Below are positions 37,560-63,019 of a stretch of DNA of 64,000 nt, piece by piece. Position 1 is the stretch's first letter. Each line of letters begins with the position of its first letter. The stretch is from Stramonita haemastoma. Taxonomy: Eukaryota > Mollusca > Gastropoda > Neogastropoda > Muricidae. The stretch lies in the NCBI GenBank assembly GCA_030674155.1, contig CM060326.1, positions 12,620,642 through 12,684,641 on the forward strand, written 5' to 3'. The notes under the pieces were generated by a model. That model was given only the letters and a program-made list of their open reading frames with translations, made no database searches and was not told where the DNA came from. The position numbers were made by a program, and so were the translations under genes.

Positions 37560-37950
37560 TCCCTTCCGTTCCTTGACAAGAGCTATGAGGTTCACTGATA
37601 GAGAGATCTTGGCTTTTGCAACTGTTTTAGCCCACCATCACACTAGCTGCATTCCACCTTCGGGGATGATGTCTAAACTTAATACCAGTTTCCAGATATA
37701 TTTTTTGGGTCATCCATTCTTACCGGCATGAGTGGCTTACTCTTCCAAAAGGCAGAACGGGTTTGTTCACAAGATGTTTTGTGTGCATTCGCACACAGGA
37801 CCTTGGTTTATAGTCTCATCCGAAGGTCTCTTTAGGGGAAGTGGAGGCAATACTGATGTTAAACTCCCCATGAATGGGTGTCTCAGTGTTGGCTCAAACC
37901 TGGGCTGTCAAAACACCAGCACAACGCTCTAACAACTAAGCTATCCCCCC
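37560..37950 (-). mobile_element. SINE family D
   Basis: It has the 3' block agagctatgaggttcactga, cccaccatcacactagctgc, the hinge gatgatgtctaaact and the core ggaccttggtttatagtctc. The head at the right is eroded, ending at a poly-C run. Confidence 0.65.
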
Positions 37951-38257
37951 CCCCCCCACCCCACACCCCCTCCTCATAAATGTCTGAAAAAATTCACTGC
38001 CGTGCCTGAAAATTCACACTGGTAACTGAATAAATAAGACGACGACCAGAAAGGCAAAAAGGAAAAGACCTCCAAATGGGAACAAAAATAAACGGGAAGA
38101 GGATGAAAAAGAGGAAAGCAGGACCATCTCGGCGCTGACACTAGCAGTGGATGCAGTAGACGGGGTCAATGGGGTCTTGCATAACATCTTTCTTTTTCTG
38201 TATCCCACCTGCACACAGTCCACAGCAATGCCGTCATTGATATGACTGCACATAATC

Positions 38258-38345
38258 TCCAGGTCATATAGTTTTGACTAAATCACGTTTTAGTGGAAGG
38301 ACAAATCTCCAGGTCATATAGTTTTGATTAAATCACGTTTTAGTA
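38258..38345. repeat. Tandem duplication of about 46 bp
   Basis: The words tctccaggtcatatagtttt and aaatcacgttttagt occur twice head-to-tail, at the far end of family E copy 2. Confidence 0.85.
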
Positions 38346-39330
38346 GAAGGACATTAAACTGAAGAGCATCACTCGTTTCAATCTCTCTGCCCTAGCCATA
38401 CCCAGATTCAACATGGCTCATCCTCAGGGTCAGATGTCCTTAGAGCCCATCAGTATCAGGCCACCGTGGAGTCACTAGCCAGAGGGGCCCTGCACTGCTA
38501 CTCGTGTGCAGTGGCGCCTGTTCTTAGCTATCATACGCAGGACACCACCTACTAAACCCCTTAATAAAGACAACAATAATAGCTTAGTTGTGGAGCGCAA
38601 CTGTGTGACATGTCCACCAAGGTGGTAACCACCACAGTTTCCCTCCAATGACTCTCCCCCATGAACCTCTGACCACGAAGGCTATGACACTAACTCACCC
38701 TAGGCACAGGAGTGAGTGGAGAAACCGAAACTGAGGTCACCACGAGACCAGACCAACAGGGGCCACCAAATCAGAAACAATTTTCTTTTATTGCATGATG
38801 ATCAATGGGGATGAGGATAATGCGATGATACTACTATGGAAATGCATGTGTTTTGAGACTATTTGATAGGGCTGTACTCTGTGTTTCTGTACTCCGTGTG
38901 TTTCCTATCCTAATATTTCAGCCGGGACCCAAGAGTTACAGACACCTGCAGTGTTGGTTAGTTAATGTGAGCAACTCTCTCGAAATCACATTCGTAAAAT
39001 GTACAAAGCGTGACTGCGTGGTCCCAGTCTTCCCAGGAGCCAACAGTAAGTTCACTGTGGGCAGGAGCCAGCTGGAGTCCAAAGAGTCGTAAGAGTAGGC
39101 CATTGTGTGCCAGTGGAACTGATGACAAGATTTATAAAATTCATACACACGGGGACTAGATGTAAAAAAAACAACACATGAATGCTTATTCCATTATCCT
39201 CGATATAAAAGAATAAATAAATAAAAGATTTTAAAAATCCCTGTGCCTCTGATGGGATTTGAACCTGCCACCTTCCAGTCCATACCCCAGGGTGTAATTA
39301 AGCACAGTCCATGGTGGCTATCCACAATCT
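38330..39330 (-). mobile_element. tRNA-headed long repeat family E, copy 2, interrupted by a family B fragment
   Basis: On the minus strand it runs from a head with ggcaggttcaaatcccat (near 39250) through the landmarks of copy 1 (18527-19360). The segment 39089-39222 is foreign. Confidence 0.6.
39089..39222 (+). mobile_element. SINE family B 3' fragment nested in family E
   Basis: It contains gagtaggccattgtgtgcca, ggggactagatgtaaaa and tgcttattccattatcctcg. Family E sequence continues on both sides. Confidence 0.7.
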
Positions 39331-39670
39331 TAAATTCTTAATCAGAAAAAAAGTATTTACCCTAGCGCTGCAGTTTACACTAACTTGTGCCTCTGACAGA
39401 GAGGGTGCTGTGTGTCAGCACCAGGTCACACCTTGTCCCAGTAAGGTATGCACCTACGGATTGAGGCTGCAGTCTTTTGGTGATCTGAGATCGACGTAAC
39501 TGTTGTCATCACACGCTGTACACCCTTACTGCCTCAGCTTTTGACGAATAATTGCATGTAAAGTTTTTGCACATGCATCGCATCCACTCCACGCCGTCAC
39601 TGACCGTTTCCATTAAAGCCAAACAACCGCGCATTACTTCAAGCTATGAATGACGATATAGGCCTATGGC

Positions 39671-39672
<2 letters not shown>

Positions 39673-39720
<48 letters not shown>

Positions 39721-39985
39721 ACTATCTATCTATCTATCTATCCATCCCTTAGTCTGGCAACCGTGGGGGCACCCCTGAAGACTTGACAACCAGTTCCCTC
39801 CATTCCTCTCTCTGTTTGGCCTTTCTCAAAGTTTTGTTGAATTCTAGGCCTGTCCATTCGCTGATGTTGCCTCCTATCTCTTCCTTGGTCTGCCTCTTTT
39901 TCTTCCTCCTTGGACAGTGCCTTGCAGTATTGTTTTTGCAAGTCCTTTCGATCTTATGACATGCCTGTACCATTTAATGGCATAA
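39673..39985 (-). mobile_element. LINE 3' end with (GATA)n tail, copy 1
   Basis: Minus-strand coding text includes ISEWTGLEFNKTLRKAKQRE and EWRELVVKSSGVPPRL, a C-terminus I know from non-LTR retrotransposons. It is 5'-truncated, and the (CTAT)n run 39673-39743 is its 3' tail. Confidence 0.65.
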
Positions 39986-40359
39986 AAAACTGACACATTT
40001 TTTTGCCTGGCCCAAAATTCACTTAAAACTGAACAGATTAGTTCACGACATGGTGTGGAAATTCCTTTCCTTCACACTTAACTATGCTTTTACATATGAT
40101 AATCACATATATATAAACACTTACCAGCCTGAAAAGAGTGGCATGGTACTGTTTTGCGTTATATTGCAATGCTTTGTATTGTCCTCTCTCATAATGTACT
40201 GTTTTGTACACCACTTACAGACATGGCGATTTGCACGAAATTCAGTCTGTTCTTCCCAGGAAGACCTTGTTATAAAAAGTTTTGTCATCCGATCTTACTG
40301 GGACTCAATGGCATACTCTTCTGAAAGGCGAAATGGGTTTTTTAACGTGTGCATTTATT

Positions 40360-40628
40360 TACTCTTTATATCGAGGATAATGGAATAGGCAATCATATGG
40401 TTTTTTTTACATCTAGTTCCCTGTGTATGCAGTATGCATGGGGTTCTGTGTGTGTCAGCACATGGGACCATGGTAAATAGTCTCATCTCAAGGACTTTTG
40501 GAGGAGTGGAGTGGAGTCAGTACTAATGTTAACTCCAGGGGAAAAATTCCCTCGAACGAGCGTCTTGGTGGTGGCTTCAACTCGGACCATCAGACCACAA
40601 GCTCAATGCTATGACTACTAGACTCTCC
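40360..40628 (-). mobile_element. SINE family B, diverged
   Basis: It contains tatcgaggataatggaatag, atagtctcatctcaaggact and gttaactccaggggaaaaat, ending at a poly-C run at about 40627-40650. Confidence 0.6.
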
Positions 40629-40789
40629 CCCCCCCCCCCCCCCCCCCCCGTCCCAACTACATACAACAAAAACACAGATCAATCCTTTACACAAGATTCA
40701 AGATTATATTTCAAGAACCCCCCCCAAGGGGTACATGCAATTTGACAAAACCAATACTTGCAGAACAAAATTTTGAGAAAGGCAGAACA

Positions 40790-40892
40790 GAGAGAGGAAT
40801 GGAGGGAACTGGTTGTCAAGTTTTCAGGGGTGCCCCCACGGTCGCCAGACTAAGGATAGAGATAGATAGAATAGATAGATAGAATAGATAGT

Positions 40893-40948
<56 letters not shown>
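40790..40948 (+). mobile_element. LINE 3' end with (GATA)n tail, copy 2
   Basis: Only about 65 bp of element (gaatggagggaactggttgt to cgccagactaagg) remain before the GATA tail of about 90 bp. Confidence 0.6.
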
Positions 40949-40949
<1 letters not shown>

Positions 40950-41239
40950 ATACTTGCAGATGTGGGCGTGTGAAAAATACAACAAAAATCATAACACAAT
41001 GGATAGCATAAAAATGAAAAATGAAAGTGTATGAAATGGAAGACAATCACATGCAAATAAAGACCGAGATCTAATCAATCTTTGCACACAGAAATAAAGG
41101 GAAGACACTGTATACTGACCAGCAGAAGAAACTTTCTAGAAGGGGGATGTTTGGTATCCAGGCATGTATCATCCAGACCCTACAAAAACACAATTCTCTC
41201 TTGTATTATTAATTTTCATAATTATTTATTTTTTTATAT

Positions 41240-41578
41240 TATTTATTCTTTTATATCGAGGATAATGGAATAAGCACTCACATGCTTTTTTACATCCAGC
41301 CCCGTGTGTAAGCAGTTTTGTAAATCTTGTCATCTGTTCCCACCCGGCACACAATTGCCTACTCTTACGAAAAGCGGAACATGATTTAATTTGTGCGCGA
41401 GATGTTCTGTGCATGTTCGTACAGGGGTCTCGGTTTATAGTCTCATCTGAAGGACATTTGGGGAGAGTCGAGTCAGCACTGAAGTTAACTCCAGGGGAAA
41501 AATCCCCTGGAACGGGAACTGAACCCGGGTCGTCAAATTGCCAGCGCAATGTGCTGACCACTAGGCTATCCCATCCCC
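41240..41578 (-). mobile_element. SINE family B, full length
   Basis: Read from the right, the head ggatgggatagcctagtggt and B-box-like gggttcagttcccg are followed by the core gatgagactataaaccgaga and the tail ttccattatcctcgatataa. Confidence 0.75.
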
Positions 41579-41632
41579 TTCACTTGCCATGAACCTGACT
41601 CTTTCAATGGTGAGATCATCTTCACCAATAAT

Positions 41633-41676
41633 CCCCCCCCCCCCCCGCCCCCCCCCCCCCCCCCCCCCCCCCCCCC
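41633..41676. repeat. Poly-C run
   Basis: About 40 C with one G interruption. Confidence 0.9.
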
Positions 41677-41924
41677 GTACTAACAAAAAAAAAATAGGGA
41701 CCCAAAAAAAATCTCTAACAAAATAAGAAAAAGGTACAACTATTCAGATGGCTATGGCTATGGCTATGGCTCAATTCAACCCGGCTGTCTCCGTTTATTT
41801 TATTTATTTATTCTTTTATATCGAGGATAATGGAATAAGCACCCACTACCGCTGTTGTTGGTAAGAGCTTAATTTTTTTTTTTTTTCTTTTATTGATTTT
41901 TTTTTTTGGTCTTTTTTTGTGGGT

Positions 41925-42032
41925 AGGAGCTCTGTCTCTACCAAGTTCTGTTATCTTCTATAGCCCTCCCAGACCACTGATCACAGTGATGTTGGCAATG
42001 TAGGATGTGGTGGTCTGCCTCTTCTCCTTCTG
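41925..42032 (-). mobile_element. Decayed LINE 3' fragment
   Basis: Minus-strand text ggcagaaggagaagaggcag, then tgggagggctatagaag and tggtagagacagag recalls the GRRRRGR...WTGRTIEE...LVRDR ending of some LINEs. It has indels, so no frame is left. Confidence 0.4.
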
Positions 42033-42286
42033 CCTTAAAACTTGCCAAACAATGATAATAACAGCAGTGATATCTGTGATAGTAATAGCAGAAGCAGTAT
42101 AGTCGCAATGGGTGGGGAGTGCAGTATGCGAAGGAATCAGCAGGGCAGAAGCGAACAGACCCCAACAATTGATGGACAGAAGGAGCCGCTAGGAGCAGCA
42201 AAATCAGGCCGTTACCTCACCATCCCATTTTGTGTGCATCAACTGTAGCAGAGGCTGCCAAGCGTGGAACGGACTTCTGAGCCGCT

Positions 42287-42527
42287 TTTTATTTTTATAC
42301 CACTTTATGTACCGGCAGATTTCTCTGCGTGAAATTCTGGCTGCTCTCCCCGAGGAGAGTGCGTCGCCACAAGTGCAGCGCTACCCATTTTTTTTTCTTT
42401 TTCCTGTCCGCAACTGTATTTTGTTTCCCTATAAGAGTGGCCTTTTTTCTACAGAATTTTGCCAGGGACAACCCTCTTGTTTCTGTGGGTTCTTTAACGT
42501 GCGCTATATAATGATGTGTAACACACG

Positions 42528-42558
<31 letters not shown>

Positions 42559-42693
42559 TAGCGCCCAGACCTCCACTCAGGTCTAATGGATGGGGGAAAA
42601 ATTTCGGGGTTAAAACGGAATTCGAACCACCGCACACTCCGACCCAAACTTTTCGCTTTCTAGACAGGCGCATTACCCCTAGACCACTGATCC
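42287..42693 (-). mobile_element. SINE family C, full length
   Basis: The head at the right reads ggatcagtggtctaggggta and has B-box-like ggttcgaattcc. The core is acctcggtttatcgtctcat on the plus strand. It is closely similar to 17848-18248. Confidence 0.8.
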
Positions 42694-42769
42694 ACTTGAG
42701 ACGTTGTCCCCCACCAACACTGAAGTGAAAGGAGGAATAGACTTGTTCTCCTTAGACAGAAGGAGCCTA

Positions 42770-43195
42770 CTACCACAAGTGAGTAATAGTATTATCAATT
42801 GTCAAACATTCTACAACCACAAGCGAGTTAATAGTATTATCATAATTGTCAAACGTTCTACAACCACAAGCGAGTAATAGTACTTTCATAATTGTCAAAC
42901 ATCTACTACCACAAGTGAGTAATAGTACTATCATAATTGTCAAACATTCTACAACCACAAGTGAGTAATAGTATTATCATAATTGTCAAACATTCTACAA
43001 CCACAAGTGAGTAATAGTATTATCATAATTGTCAAACATTCTACTACCACAAGTTAGTAATTATCACTAATAGTATTATAATTGTCAAACATTTTACAAC
43101 CACAAGCTAGTAATAGTATTTTCATAATTGTCAAACATTCTATTACCACAAGTTAGTAATAGTATTATCATAATTGTCAAACATTTTACCCCAGT
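42770..43195. repeat. Minisatellite, unit about 47 bp, about 9 copies
   Basis: The unit contains accacaagtgagtaatagta, ttatcataattgtcaaacat and tctac. Copies differ by single bases. Confidence 0.9.
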
Positions 43196-43295
43196 GTCTG
43201 TTTAACTATGGACGGTGTCGCTCCCTTTAGATCTGTTCTTCGTCAGGACAAAATATACTCTGATGGCACACAGGCATCTTTATTTTATTTAATTA

Positions 43296-43612
43296 ATTTA
43301 TTTATTTTATTATTTTCTATTGCGGATAACGGGATAAGCACTCTTGTGCTTTTTTACATCCAGTCCCCGTGTGAATGCAGTTTTTGTAAATGTCATCTGT
43401 TCCAACCGGCACATGGTGACCTACTCTTACAGCAGAACAGGATTTAACATGTGCGCAAGATGTTCTGTGTGCGATCGCAAATGGGGCCTCGGTTAATAGT
43501 CTCATCCAAAGGACTTTTGGGGAGAGTGGAGTCAGCACTGATGTTAACTCCAGGGGAAAAATCCCCTCGAACAGGAATCGAACCTGAATCGTCAAATTGC
43601 GAGCATTAGCAC
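43296..43612 (-). mobile_element. SINE family B
   Basis: Tail ttgcggataacgggataagc, core ggggcctcggttaatagtct and B-box-like gattcgattcctgttc. The head end is eroded. Confidence 0.65.
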
Positions 43613-44035
43613 AACCAAACTAAAACCATCTTGACTATAAGACTAACGTGCTTTCAGCAGCCTTGTGCACTCATCAAGACAATACCTTGATTATCATTAA
43701 AGTATCATTATCCAATCTATGATGTCTACAGCCCCACTAACCACAGAGGTCAAATCAAATAATGCAACTTGTATGAAGTAACATCTCTATACTCATACTA
43801 CATTTCAACAACGGTGCATGTAGCCTTTGACACAAAACATGCATTAGGAATCCTTTTCTCTTTTGTCACAAAAGAGGACTGAAAGTATTCGCAGCCATGC
43901 AACTTTTACTCACAAGTTATATGAACATACTCACAAAGACATCTAGATATCGCATTGTTTTCACCCATTTGTAGTTGTAGTTTTGAAACGCGGTTCCTGC
44001 TTTGTATGAATGAGTCCGGCTCCATTCCGAGCACA

Positions 44036-44465
44036 CGGAATCCTGATACAATAGCAAATACAGACAACAGACTCCTAAGACAATAGCAACTATACACAAT
44101 GGACTCCTAAGACAATAGCAAATACAGACAACAGACTCCTAAGACAATAGCAACTACACACAATGGACTCCTAAGACAATAGCAAATACAGACAATAGAC
44201 TCCTAAGACAATAGCAACTACACACAATGGACTCCTGAGACAATAGCAAATACAGACAATAGACTCCTAAGACAATAGCAACTATACACAATGGACTCCT
44301 GAGAAAGACAATAGCAAATGCACACACAATGGACTCCTAAGACAATAGCAAATACAGACAATAGACTCCTAAGACAATAGCAACTACACACAATGGACTC
44401 CTGAGACAATAGCAAATGCAAAAACAACAATGGAACCCCATCCTGAGACAATAGCAAATGCAGAC
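44036..44465. repeat. Dimeric minisatellite, about 29-bp half-units
   Basis: Half-units gactcctaagacaatagcaa + ctacacacaatg and + atacagacaata alternate, giving a higher-order unit of about 57 bp repeated about seven times. Confidence 0.9.
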
Positions 44466-45327
44466 ATGTGACCAAAAATTGTTAACTGCAAATAAGAGAA
44501 TAGCAAAATGCTGGGGGGAGAGTAAAACCACTGTGTTTCAGGAACTACACAGCCATATTTTTTATTCATTCATTCGTCATCTCTGGCAACTTTGAATACA
44601 AACCACACAGTGTATTGATACGACTGATCAAACCATTAGTTGTGAAACAAATCTGCATGACAACTGACATTCCTAACGGGTCATTAGTAGCAGATAAAAA
44701 TGTCCCTTCACATAATTTATTCAGGGCCATCTTCCAGCGACAAACACTTGATTTTCACTTTTTTTTAAGAGAGACCATTAGACAAAAGTACACACAGACC
44801 AACCAGCTACCCCCCCCCTCCCCAGCAGTCAGTTTCCCCCACTTTCAGCTCCTCTCAGCTACTAATTATTCCATCCCATCCTAGACTAGGTGGGGTTAGC
44901 TGGTGCTATTTATAACAGGAACTGACCACACTTGGACTAGGTAAAAAGAAGGGGCAAGCTAGATTTAGCACTCTGGACTGAGTGTTGCTGGATTTGTGTA
45001 CTGTGCCCCCCCTTCCTTCCCCTAGTCAGCCAGTAGCAAAGAAACAAGACAGAAACGACGATACATCAACTCCCTTACGGGTGGGCCTTGATTCGAGGTC
45101 ACTGTGGTGCAGAGACAGACATTTTCTGACTGAGGATGGAGTACAGGGTAGTGCCACTGGGTGTGGTGTTTTCAGTAATGCTCTTCTGCTGATGAGAGAT
45201 CCTCTGCAGCCTGAACGGGCCGATGTCTTAGAGGGGGTTGATCCAAGACTGGTTGCTTAAAAAAAAAATGTGTGTGTGTGGCAGAATAAAACCCACATCT
45301 TTCAGTTTTGTTAACCAAAGCAGCATC
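44466..45327. other. No recognised gene
   Basis: A 92-codon frame at 44982-45260 (+) and overlapping minus frames show no family resemblance or splice context that I can support. Confidence 0.4.
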
Positions 45328-45338
45328 TTTGCATGTTA

Positions 45339-45642
45339 GGTAAGGTAAACGGTAAAGGTTTTCCATCACCTATGTGGTCGTAGGGGAGCGAGGCATCAGA
45401 GACCTCAGCTTCTCTAGGGGCCAGCATATTGAGGGTGGTGCCCATCTACTCTCCCTCGCTGCTTTACCTTCCCTGACCCTAAAGAGGGAAAGTACCCATT
45501 TATAGCTGGGTGAACTGGGGGTACTGTACTGAAGCCAAAGCACGCAAACGGTCACCCTATCCAATTGGTAACCGCGCTCGATGCTGCTTAACCATAGCTG
45601 GGGGAAAGCGAGCGCTCTGACCACTGAGCTATCCCGTCCCCC
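45339..45642 (-). mobile_element. SINE family A, full length, 11-bp target duplications
   Basis: Exact tttgcatgtta lies at 45328-45338 and 45643-45653. The 5S-like segment lies at about 45541-45600 and the tRNA-like head at about 45605-45640. Confidence 0.9.
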
Positions 45643-46023
45643 TTTGCATGTTACACATTTCCTTATCCTCTGAAGTCAGAGTAGAGATGCCTGCATCGCA
45701 CAGTACCTTAAAACAGCTATCTACACAAACTTCTTATCCAGCGAGCTATTTATGGTCTCAGTGTGAATGATCACGAGGTGTGACGAGAGAGGCGAATTGC
45801 AAATTGGGGGGTGACCTTAAGGACATCAAGTGGGAATGCCCAACCAAAACACCACCACCACTGCTCTCTATACACCAGCTCACACCTGCTGCGCAATCCA
45901 GCTGCTAGCTAACAGGTAGTGCCTGCATCTATAACCCAACCACAACCCATAGTTGGCAATCTTTTTCCTGGTCTGCTATAGTCATTTTCTCAAGCTATTT
46001 ATCACCATGATTCATGAGGGTGC

Positions 46024-46026
<3 letters not shown>

Positions 46027-46086
<60 letters not shown>

Positions 46087-46225
46087 GAGAGTGTCACATG
46101 TCCACACACACACACACACACACCACACACACACACACACCACACACACACCACACACAGAGTATCACACACAGTATACACACACACAGTATCACACACA
46201 GACACACACAACACACACACAGATG

Positions 46226-46262
<37 letters not shown>

Positions 46263-46295
46263 CACACACACACACAGTATCACACACACACAATA

Positions 46296-46340
<45 letters not shown>

Positions 46341-46414
46341 GTCACACACACATACAGAGTGTCTCATACACACACACACAGCACCCTACGCACGCACGCA
46401 CGCAGCACCACACA

Positions 46415-46458
<44 letters not shown>

Positions 46459-46459
46459 C
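46027..46459. repeat. (CA)n complex microsatellite
   Basis: About 430 bp of CA interrupted by agtatcacaca-type and gcacgcacg words, directly next to the putative exon at 46472. Confidence 0.95.
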
Positions 46460-46471
46460 ACACAAATCTAC

Positions 46472-61045
<14,574 letters not shown>

Positions 61046-61078
61046 CTGCATAACAATTCATATACATAGATGGTTGAA

Positions 61079-61132
61079 GTGTGCGTGCGTGCATGCATGC
61101 ATGCATGCATGTATGCGTGCACGCGCGCATGC

Positions 61133-61195
<63 letters not shown>
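61079..61195. repeat. Alternating purine-pyrimidine tract ending in (TG)n
   Basis: gcatgcatgcatgcatgcat and cacgcgcgcatgcg words lead into about 28 TG units. Confidence 0.95.
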
Positions 61196-61196
<1 letters not shown>

Positions 61197-61379
61197 TAAA
61201 GTTAAAAAAAATTCTTTTATTTCACGGATAATGGAATAAGCACTCATGTGCTTTTTATTTTACATCCAGTCCCTGTGTGAACGCAGTTTGGTAAATTTTG
61301 TCATCTGTTCCCACCGGCACACAATGGCCTACTCTTCTGAAAAGTAGAATGGGTTTTAATGTACGTACAAGATGTTCTG

Positions 61380-61905
61380 GGGGCGGGATAGCTCAGTGGT
61401 CAGAGCGCTCGCTTTCCCCCAGTCAAGTTAAAAAGCGTCGAGCGTGGTTACCAGTTAGAAGGGTGACCGTTTGCGTGCCTTGGCTTCAGTACAGACCCCC
61501 CAGTTCACCCAGCTGTAAATGGGTACCTGCCCTCTTTAGGGTCAGAAAAGGTAAAGCAGCGAGGGAGAGGAGATGGACGCTGCCCTCAACATGCTTTGCC
61601 ATCGCGTGCCGGTAGGAGTGGATGACAAAATTATTATATAAAAAACCCCAGCATGCACACAGGTTTCGTGTTTAGACACCATCCCTGAGGGAAGAAAAAA
61701 CAAATAATGGGTAGGCGCTGCACTCGTGGCGACGCACTCTCCCCCGGGGAGAGCAGCCCGAATTTCACGCAGAGAAATCTGCCATGACATAAAGTGGTAT
61801 AAAATTTTAAAAAATTTAAAAAAAAGAGAAGCTGAGGTCTCTGATGCCTCGCTCTCCTAGGACCTCCTAGGTTATGGGACACCTTTACCTTTAAAAAAAA
61901 ACAAA
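61380..61905 (+). mobile_element. SINE family A split by a chimeric C/D SINE
   Basis: Family A parts at 61380-61595 and 61825-61892 plus an A-rich tail. Seven bases (ggcccct in the consensus) were lost at the break. Confidence 0.85.
61596..61824 (+). mobile_element. Chimeric SINE D/C, copy 2, innermost insertion
   Basis: The D part (gtgccggtaggagtggatga to tgtttagacaccatccctga) joins the C tail (aataatgggtaggcgctgca to cataaagtggtataaa). Its reverse complement has the same junction as 30391-30700. Confidence 0.8.
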
Positions 61906-62057
61906 ACAAGATGTTCTGCGTGTGTTTGCACACGGGACCTCGGTTCAAAGTCTCATCCGAAGTACTTTTGGAGGGAGTGGAGTCGGCACTGATGAAAAAC
62001 CCTCTTGAATGAGATTCGTATCCGGGTCAGCAGATCACCAGCGCATATCACTCTAAA

Positions 62058-62240
62058 CTGTCACTTGTGTGCATCACCGGTACAGTCATCAGGATTCATG
62101 TATTTTCTTCTGTGATCCATAACTGCTTGTGTTATTCTGATCAGTCTAACTTCTAAGCATCTGTGGTTGTCAAACAATGACCCATCCCCATCAAACTTCA
62201 AGTCTTAAATGAGATGAAAAATATTACCCTGCTGTGCTTA
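62058..62240. other. No feature recognised
   Basis: Unique AT-rich spacer. Confidence 0.35.
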
Positions 62241-62269
62241 CCCCCCCCCCCCCCCCCCCCCCCCCCCCC
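62241..62269. repeat. Poly-C run of 29
   Basis: It immediately precedes the first bases of the LINE-derived element. Confidence 0.95.
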
Positions 62270-62741
62270 GTGGGACTCCCGGGGAATGCTTGCAAAGCGA
62301 GCATTACAAGAATAGGGTCTCTGCCCGCCAGCCAGGCATGTCGTAAGAGGCGACTAAGGTGGCACCACTCCCCCAGGTAGGGGGTTGGACACAGGGCTAA
62401 CAACCCTGTTCTGTAAAAAAAAAAGAAGTTTGTTACATAAACAGCAACAAAGAAATTCAACACTACTGGGTGCAACGGGCTTCCAGAGTCATCGAAAGAT
62501 ACTCGTATGAATGGCAGTGGTGAAAGCCGAGAGAAGGCCACTGACAGGAAAATGGAAGTCTTGGGCGCCAAAACCAAGACCAGAATAGGATTCTGGAATG
62601 TTAGAGAAACAGAGCTGAAGACCCTCCAACACTCCTGGTGAACCATTCAGAAACTGGTCCGAGACAGACAGGAGTGGAGAACCTTTGTTGCTGCCCTACA
62701 TGCCAAGAAGGCATAAAAAGGCTTTGGATTGGATGGATTGG
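62270..62741 (+). mobile_element. Internally deleted non-LTR retrotransposon (5' and 3' ends joined)
   Basis: The leader cgtaagaggcgactaaggtg is followed by ATG with MEVLGAKTKTRIGFWNVRE, the start of an endonuclease-type ORF. After eight further codons and a TGA comes, in the same frame, TIQKLVRDRQEWRTFVAALH and a stop, which is a typical LINE C-terminus. The tail is ggattggatggattgg. Nearly all of the endonuclease and reverse transcriptase is absent. Confidence 0.65.
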
Positions 62742-62749
62742 TGCTTACC

Positions 62750-63000
62750 ACCATTCACTCCTCCAGCACATGAACTGACCCACTAACACAAATAATTAAT
62801 GATATACATACAATACTCTACATCATGCTCTTACAATAACACACACATGAGCACCTATATAAATTTACACACAAACATTCATTCAATTCATTTCCCGTCT
62901 CCCCTACAAACTTTGCCAAATTCTATTTGAAAGCATGTAAAAATATACACATCTTGAGACCACTTTTAAGCTGGTGTGTATGTTTTTCTTTCTTTCTTTT
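62750..63000. other. No feature recognised
   Basis: AC-containing unique DNA between two retrotransposon remnants. Confidence 0.35.
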
Positions 63001-63019
63001 TATTTATTCTTTTACATCG

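Larger units (their letters stand above)
61207..62057 (-). mobile_element. SINE family B split by nested insertions
   Basis: Family B parts lie at 61207-61379 and 61919-62057. Between them lies a family A SINE flanked by the 13-bp duplication acaagatgttctg (61367-61379, 61906-61918). Confidence 0.85.

Noticed and set aside
42770..43195. CRISPR array
   Set aside because: This is eukaryotic DNA. The repeats run without unique spacers and are a minisatellite; the same applies to 44036-44465.
44982..45260. 92-codon plus-strand gene
   Set aside because: No start context, splice sites or family resemblance; the overlapping minus frame is equally open.
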